From JAWXBT01 sp964523015 (GTDB lineage: Bacteria; Bdellovibrionota_C; UBA2361; J135): a stretch of 11,532 nt of DNA. The notes beneath the pieces are model-generated. The model saw only the letters and a program-made list of their open reading frames with translations. It ran no database searches and was not told the origin of the DNA. Of the stretch, positions 7,546 to 11,532 are shown one piece after another. Position 1 is the first letter of the stretch. Every line of letters begins with the position of its first letter. Made by a program: the position numbers and the translations under genes. The stretch covers positions 1 through 11,532 of the forward strand of contig CAZFXN010000068.1 of NCBI GenBank assembly GCA_964523015.1, in the 5' to 3' direction.

Positions 7546-7596
7546 TGCTCTATCTATTAATGCCTAGGTAATGCCAAAGGTATTTTAAATAGAGCA
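7546..7596 (+). promoter_or_regulatory. Possible structured 5' leader of the Cys-repeat gene
   Basis: TGCTCTAT (7546-7553) and ATAGAGCA (7589-7596) form a perfect 8-bp stem enclosing 35 bases. Inside, AATGCC (7570-7575) can pair with GGTATT (7579-7584) across an AAA loop, with one G-U pair. A second AATGCC at 7559-7564 could compete for the same GGTATT. The right arm ends 17 bases before the ribosome binding site of the gene at 7627. It resembles no riboswitch class that I know. Whether the left arm is transcribed depends on the unmapped start site. Confidence 0.35.
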
Positions 7597-7613
7597 CAGA
7601 CATAATAGAAGAC

Positions 7614-7620
7614 AGGGAGG
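7614..7620 (+). promoter_or_regulatory. Strong ribosome binding site for the Cys-repeat gene
   Basis: AGGGAGG ends 6 bases before the ATG at 7627. The match is strong and well spaced, and fixes this start, which is also right for the signal peptide. Confidence 0.8.
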
Positions 7621-7626
7621 ATCGAA

Positions 7627-9090
7627 ATGGGAAAGGGAATTCTTAAAGGGGCTATCTTAGCCTTTGGAGTAGTTATTTTAGGAGCCTCTATTTTTGGAGC
7701 CACTGCTTCCGCAATAACTATAGATGAGTTTACCAATGGGCAATATTTAGAATCCACAGCAGCCGCACCATTAAATAGTTCAGTGACTTCACTAATTCCA
7801 GTAATAGGTGGGTACCGAAAATTTAGAACACATGTAACCTTGCCATTTCCTGCAGGGTTGGCAAAAGTTTCCCTTGAAGCTGTAAGTGGATTCTTAGCAC
7901 ACTCGCAGAGTTCTGGCGCACGAGGAAGCTCTACTGCTATTTGGGATGGCTCGCCACTAACGCTGTCAACAAAGAGTAATGGATTGCCTAGTATCGATTT
8001 CTTTCAAGATCTTGGAACAAGAATTATTATTGATTCAATCTCATTTGATGCTGGAATTGGTGGATTACCAATAAATTTATCATTAAAAGTTTATGATGCT
8101 TCTGATCCTTCTGGAAATAAATATTCAATTGCTACAAAAGTTATAAGTGCAACATTTACAAATGGAATTGAATTTTTATACACCTCTAGCCTTAATGATT
8201 TCCTAGTGCATGGTCCTAATGGTTCAGCTGATTTTTCTAAGGTTGGTGCAATCGAGCTATTTATTGATGGTACAAACGATCCAGCCATGGATATTGAACT
8301 GGGCGACTTAAAAACTGACGGATATTGCGAGGAGCTTCCCGATGCTTTTGGTCGAGTAGTTGATGAGTGTGGAGTTTGCAAAGGAGACAATAGTAGCTGT
8401 GCTGGTTGTGACGGTATTCCAAATTCCGGAGTAATTTTTGATGGGTGTGGCGTGTGCGGCGGAAATGGTAGTACCTGCGGAGGGTGTGACGGATTTGGAG
8501 GAGGCCTAGATCTCTGTGGCATTTGTAATGGCGATAACTCTACCTGTCTTGATTGCTCTGGTGAGCCATTAGGATTGGCCTTGGTTGATCAGTGTGGTCT
8601 ATGTCAAGGAGATGGGAAATCCTGTGTAGAGTGTGAAGAGATCGATATCTCTGAAACGCAAACTGAGCTTGATGGCTTGGCCAAAGAGCAGGAATTTATA
8701 GTTAGGGCTGCTCTTAAGTTACTTAAAAAGGCAGCAAAACTAAGAGGGATTTCTTACGATAATTATATTCAAAAAAATAAAAAGTTAGCGCACGAATTGC
8801 AGGTTAGTAACTGGGTTCTTTCATGGACAATACCGAGTGCACAAAACGTTTGTACGAATGGGTCCGTTTGTATCACTACGAGTAACGAGCAGATACTTAC
8901 CACCTACAGAAGCCAAGCTGCTAAACTTAAAAAGATAGCGATTAAAGCAACGAAGCAAGTTGCGAAACAGAAGATCCCAGGATTTATCGGGAAAATAACA
9001 ACTTATAGAAAAGCAGCAAATAAAATATATAAAGATGCTATAGCGTTGTCAGAAACAGTGCCGCTTCTTAACTATTCTTGTGATTTGTAA
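7627..9090 (+). CDS. Secreted protein with four CGxC cysteine repeats and a basic helical C-terminus
   Basis: The protein has 487 residues. Residues 1-29 are a classical signal peptide: Lys at 3 and 7, a hydrophobic core and a predicted cut after ATASA, with no lipobox. Residues about 30-230 are Ser/Gly/Asp-rich and probably beta-sandwich; FSKVGAIELFIDG and AMDIELGDLKTDG resemble ends of carbohydrate-binding-like domains, but I do not assign a family. Residues 234-336 hold 17 cysteines, including four copies of C-G-[VIL]-C-x6-C-x2-C (CGVCKGDNSSCAGC and relatives), linked by Asp/Gly-rich segments. Repeats of the DECGVCGGDNSTC kind occur in secreted proteins of marine and predatory bacteria and in some eukaryotes. 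Residues about 337-487 are mostly helical and Lys/Ala-rich, with three more cysteines (409, 415, 485). No membrane anchor or LPXTG is seen. The protein probably acts outside the cytoplasmic membrane with disulfides. It stands alone, so context gives no function. Confidence 0.85.
   Translation: MGKGILKGAILAFGVVILGASIFGATASAITIDEFTNGQYLESTAAAPLNSSVTSLIPVIGGYRKFRTHVTLPFPAGLAKVSLEAVSGFLAHSQSSGARGSSTAIWDGSPLTLSTKSNGLPSIDFFQDLGTRIIIDSISFDAGIGGLPINLSLKVYDASDPSGNKYSIATKVISATFTNGIEFLYTSSLNDFLVHGPNGSADFSKVGAIELFIDGTNDPAMDIELGDLKTDGYCEELPDAFGRVVDECGVCKGDNSSCAGCDGIPNSGVIFDGCGVCGGNGSTCGGCDGFGGGLDLCGICNGDNSTCLDCSGEPLGLALVDQCGLCQGDGKSCVECEEIDISETQTELDGLAKEQEFIVRAALKLLKKAAKLRGISYDNYIQKNKKLAHELQVSNWVLSWTIPSAQNVCTNGSVCITTSNEQILTTYRSQAAKLKKIAIKATKQVAKQKIPGFIGKITTYRKAANKIYKDAIALSETVPLLNYSCDL
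8326..8634 (+). repeat. Cys-rich protein repeats, four CGxC units
   Basis: This segment encodes residues 234-336. The four cysteine units begin at CGVC (repeat 1), CGVC (2), CGIC (3) and CGLC (4), each with six residues to the next Cys and two more to the fourth. Linkers are short and acidic or glycine-rich (DGIPNSGVIFDG, DGFGGGLDL, SGEPLGLALVDQ). The copies have diverged at DNA level, so this is an old protein repeat, not a fresh duplication. Confidence 0.85.
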
Positions 9091-9114
9091 ACTTAAGAGT
9101 CTTTAGCCAAAGCT

Positions 9115-10938
9115 TTAGGCACAGTTTAAGGCACTCAGATTTTTTTCTAGCTCTCTTGTTAGGCTTTCGAATTTTTCAATTGCCGCTTCAATTGGGCGGG
9201 GTGAGTTGAGATCCACCCCGGCATCTTTCAGTGTATCTATTGGTGGTTTCGATCCGCCACTTTTTAGAAAGGTTAGATATTTATCTCTGGCAGATGTTCC
9301 TTCGCATGTTTTTTCACTGATGACTTTCTCAGATAATGAAATTGCAGCAGAGAGTCCTGTAGCGTACTTATAAACATAAAAAGCAGAGTAAAAGTGAGGG
9401 ATACGTAATCCATTAAGATCAGAGAGAGGTGTTTTTTTAACAGCAGGCCCATTGTACTTATCTAATAGTGTGCCAAAGATAGATCGATATACATCTACTG
9501 TTAAAGATTCATTGCACTCGGCTATCTCATGAACAGATTTTTCGAACTCAGCAAAAAGAGTTTGCCTAAAAAGAGTTCCTAGGATTTCGTCAATTTGATG
9601 GTTAATAATATAGGCCTTTGTTTGAGGATCCTCTAGCTTATTATTCAGAAGGTAGTGGCTTAGAAGTTGCTCGTTAAAAGTAGAGGCTACTTCTGCAGAA
9701 AATATCGGATAGTCGTGATCTTGGTAAGTTTGATGCTTACTTGAGAAATATGTATGCATGGCATGACCTGCTTCATGCGCAAGAGTATAAACGGTGTCGA
9801 TCGTATCTTCTTTATAGTTCATTAGTATAAAGGGAGGATTGTTGTAACAACTTGATTGGTATGCTCCGGACCTTTTTCCTTCATTTTCATAACGATCCAC
9901 CCATCTCTCTTCAAGGAGTCCGCGTCTAAGTACTGAAGTGTACTCTTCGCCTAGTAAAGTTAGGGAATCAACAATAAGAGAGCAAGCCTCTTCATAGGGA
10001 AACTTTAGTGAGATATTTTTCACTAAAGGAGTTGAGAGATCGTAGGATTCTGAGGATTCCAAGTTTAAAAGTTTATTTCTAAGATGATAATAATTGTGAA
10101 GTGCAGGTAACATTCTAGTTACTGTTGAAATAAGGTTATCGTAAACTGATTCTGGAACTTGGTCTGGAAAAAGACTCATTTTAAGGGCAGAGCCATATCC
10201 TCTAGCACGAGCTGAAAAAATATCTCTTTTAATTGATGCTGTGTAGGTGGCCGCAATAGTATTTTTATGAGCATCGTATGTGCTCATATACTGGGCATAA
10301 ACATTTTTTCTTAGGGATCTGTCGGGAGAGCGTAGGAATACCTGGTATGAACCATGAGTTAAAGTTTTTTCCTCTCCATTGTCAGTAATTGTTCCAAATT
10401 TAAGATCAGCATTATTTAATTGAGAAAATATTGTTCCTGGTGAGGAGAGTACTTCTGTTGCTAGAGCTAAAATGTTTTCCTTTTCCTCATCAAGGGTATG
10501 TTCTTTATATCTAACTATCTCTTTGATTGCACGGGCGTATGGTTTTAGTAATGGATCTGATAAATATTTAGATAGAGTTGAGTCGGAAATTTTTAGTAAC
10601 TCAGGTCTAATAAAAGAACCAGCTAAGCTAATTCGTGAGTAAAGATTTAGGGCCTTTTGCATTAAGCCCTGGTTAGTTGCATTACTGGTATCTTGATCCG
10701 CTAACAAGTGCGCGTAGCAGTAAATTTTTTCAATGCGTTGACTAAGAGAGAATGATTTGTCGACTGCTTTATATAGGGTAGCGGGGGATTCAGCTAACCG
10801 CCCTTTGACTTCGTTTAGATCATTAAGCTGATTTTCTAACCGTTGAAAATCATTCTCCCAGTCTTTAGTAGAATGATAAAGTTTAGAGAGATCCCAGGTA
10901 TCGTTGGTTGCTACTTCAGCTCTTTTCATTAAAGACAT
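9115..10938 (-). CDS. pepF: Oligoendopeptidase F (M3B zinc metallopeptidase)
   Basis: This cytoplasmic zinc peptidase cleaves short peptides, typically about 7-17 residues in characterised PepF enzymes, and takes part in peptide turnover. At 607 residues it is full-length for the family. The zinc motif is HEAGH, with H388, E389 and H392, in LAHEAGHAMHTYFS. E416 in IFSAEVASTFNEQLL is the expected third ligand. The ENEGKRSGAYQ segment (about 351-361) and the Tyr-rich IPHFYSAFYVYKYATG segment near the C-terminus match M3B substrate-binding regions. The N-terminal half is helical, with TWDLSKLY at 14-21 as is usual. The ATG at 10936-10938 is preceded by AAGGGA four bases away, which supports this start; an in-frame ATG three codons later is a lesser alternative. 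The gene lies 41 bp downstream of the Memo gene on the same strand, suggesting one transcript. Confidence 0.95.
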   Translation of the reverse strand: MSLMKRAEVATNDTWDLSKLYHSTKDWENDFQRLENQLNDLNEVKGRLAESPATLYKAVDKSFSLSQRIEKIYCYAHLLADQDTSNATNQGLMQKALNLYSRISLAGSFIRPELLKISDSTLSKYLSDPLLKPYARAIKEIVRYKEHTLDEEKENILALATEVLSSPGTIFSQLNNADLKFGTITDNGEEKTLTHGSYQVFLRSPDRSLRKNVYAQYMSTYDAHKNTIAATYTASIKRDIFSARARGYGSALKMSLFPDQVPESVYDNLISTVTRMLPALHNYYHLRNKLLNLESSESYDLSTPLVKNISLKFPYEEACSLIVDSLTLLGEEYTSVLRRGLLEERWVDRYENEGKRSGAYQSSCYNNPPFILMNYKEDTIDTVYTLAHEAGHAMHTYFSSKHQTYQDHDYPIFSAEVASTFNEQLLSHYLLNNKLEDPQTKAYIINHQIDEILGTLFRQTLFAEFEKSVHEIAECNESLTVDVYRSIFGTLLDKYNGPAVKKTPLSDLNGLRIPHFYSAFYVYKYATGLSAAISLSEKVISEKTCEGTSARDKYLTFLKSGGSKPPIDTLKDAGVDLNSPRPIEAAIEKFESLTRELEKNLSALNCA

Positions 10939-10942
10939 CAGT

Positions 10943-10948
10943 TCCCTT
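10943..10948 (-). promoter_or_regulatory. pepF: Ribosome binding site of pepF
   Basis: Read on the minus strand, AAGGGA is followed by four bases and then the pepF ATG. It lies in the 41-bp gap after the Memo gene and supports independent initiation within a shared transcript. Confidence 0.65.
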
Positions 10949-10979
10949 ATGAAATATGATAAACGAAAACCATATAATT

Positions 10980-11532
10980 TTAGTTAAATAATCCTAGGCC
11001 AGCAAATGTCACAGCGCAATCCTTGTTGAAATCAACGGTCTGCTTGTAATCAAACTCATATGATTGATACTTAATATTAAGACGATCGAAAAGATCAATC
11101 ATTGTGTAAATAGTTGGAAATCCACAAACCTTTCTTTCATTTTGATCTTGGGCCATATGAGCAAAAAGAGCAGTTTTATCCTGATTTTTTATGCACTCAA
11201 GATAGACCCTATCTTGTTGATTGATTATATCTAGTTTTTCTTTTGTAAGGGAGCCAGGATCTCCAAAAGCTCGACCTACATGAGCCATATCAACTCCGGC
11301 AATGAAGCATACTTTAGATCCTTTATTAAGATACTCTATCAAACACTCCGTAAGTGCTCCGCTAAAAGTTGCATACTCTTCGAATTCTTCAGGGAGTTTT
11401 TGCTTTGCCAGCATTTCATGAAAACTGCCAACTAAGATTGGAGCAATTTTGTATGATTGATCATGATTGTTAGTTGACTTAATTCTTTTTAGAAAAGGTA
11501 GTTGAAGTTCAAGAGAATGTTCTTGCTTATGG
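10980..11532 (-). CDS. amrB: AmmeMemoRadiSam system protein B (Memo family), 5' end cut by window
   Basis: The reverse-strand frame stays open to the right edge, so about 183 C-terminal residues are visible and the internal ATG at 11412-11414 is not the real start. The first visible residues include EHSLELQLPF, the hallmark Memo motif, followed by IAPILVGSF, GVDMAHVGRAFGD and VCGFPTIYTM. In Memo structures the His of the EHSxE motif (here 11517-11519) and the Cys of the CG motif (here 11124-11126) are metal ligands; the other expected His would be off-window. Family members occur with AMMECR1 and radical SAM genes in bacteria and archaea, and the reaction is not settled. Full-length proteins have roughly 260-300 residues, so about a third is missing. 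Related to extradiol dioxygenases by fold. The family call is confident, the function open. Confidence 0.9.
   Translation of the reverse strand, partial: HKQEHSLELQLPFLKRIKSTNNHDQSYKIAPILVGSFHEMLAKQKLPEEFEEYATFSGALTECLIEYLNKGSKVCFIAGVDMAHVGRAFGDPGSLTKEKLDIINQQDRVYLECIKNQDKTALFAHMAQDQNERKVCGFPTIYTMIDLFDRLNIKYQSYEFDYKQTVDFNKDCAVTFAGLGLFN

Larger units (their letters stand above)
7344..7626. other. 283-bp divergent intergenic region without a gene
   Basis: This is the only sizeable gene-free stretch. It lies between the divergent icd (-) and secreted Cys-repeat gene (+), so it should hold both promoters. TTGACA occurs twice on the plus strand (7433-7438 and 7524-7529), but neither has a good -10 at normal spacing: TATCTA at 7551-7556 follows the second at 21 bases. 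The right half holds an inverted repeat and a possible folded leader, listed separately. I see no open frame with a credible start site and no tRNA-like structure. Confidence 0.7.

Noticed and set aside
8091..8522. Reverse-strand open frame of 143 codons opposite the Cys-repeat region
   Set aside because: It is the antisense shadow of the repeats: its Pro/Ser-rich, low-complexity product mirrors Gly/Cys codons. It has no ribosome binding site, and the plus-strand gene is clearly real.
8326..8634. Repeated pattern considered as a CRISPR array or DNA satellite
   Set aside because: The periodicity is at protein level (CGxC units) with diverged DNA and uneven spacing, inside a long open frame with a signal peptide.
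9088..9118. Possible terminator between the Cys-repeat gene and pepF
   Set aside because: CTTTAGCCAAAG gives only a 4-bp stem, with no T run on either strand in the right place; too weak to call.
11412..11414. ATG as start of the Memo-family gene
   Set aside because: The frame continues to the window edge and encodes the conserved EHSLELQLPF and IAPILVGSF motifs upstream of this codon.

Overview
The window is AT-rich (about 38-40% G+C by eye) and densely coded, with seven protein genes and no RNA gene, insertion sequence, CRISPR array or phage gene that I can see. Shine-Dalgarno sites, an ATGA gene overlap and short intergenic gaps show a bacterium. Membrane-bound von Willebrand A (VWA) proteins, a human-type dimeric isocitrate dehydrogenase, oligoendopeptidase F, a Memo-family protein and a secreted CGVC-repeat protein together suggest a free-living, probably Gram-negative environmental bacterium, perhaps in the broad former Deltaproteobacteria/Bdellovibrio assemblage. 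That placement is an inference and is weak.

Layout. 1-4280 (+): two translationally coupled genes for membrane-anchored VWA proteins. The first is cut by the left edge. They look like the 3' part of a MoxR/DUF58/BatA-type cluster. 4282-5151 (-): a Cof-type HAD phosphatase, converging on the VWA pair with one base between the stops. 5152-5271: a divergent promoter region. 5272-6096 (+): a Yip1-family membrane protein with a His-rich N-terminus. It converges on 6117-7343 (-), NADP-dependent isocitrate dehydrogenase; a 12-bp tandem repeat spans both stop codons. 7344-7626: the only sizeable gene-free stretch (283 bp), holding divergent promoter signals, an inverted repeat and a possible structured leader. 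7627-9090 (+): a secreted protein with four CGxC repeats and a basic helical C-terminus. 9115-10938 (-): oligoendopeptidase F. 10980-11532 (-): a Memo-family protein (AmmeMemoRadiSam system protein B) cut by the right edge, 41 bp upstream of pepF and probably co-transcribed with it.

How the genes relate. The VWA pair probably acts as one cell-envelope unit. isocitrate dehydrogenase, PepF and the HAD enzyme are ordinary metabolism and housekeeping. Memo-pepF is a possible two-gene unit. The least explained items are the cysteine-repeat secreted protein with its leader, and a marked clustering of AGATCT hexamers in the two VWA genes. No clear new multi-gene system is visible.
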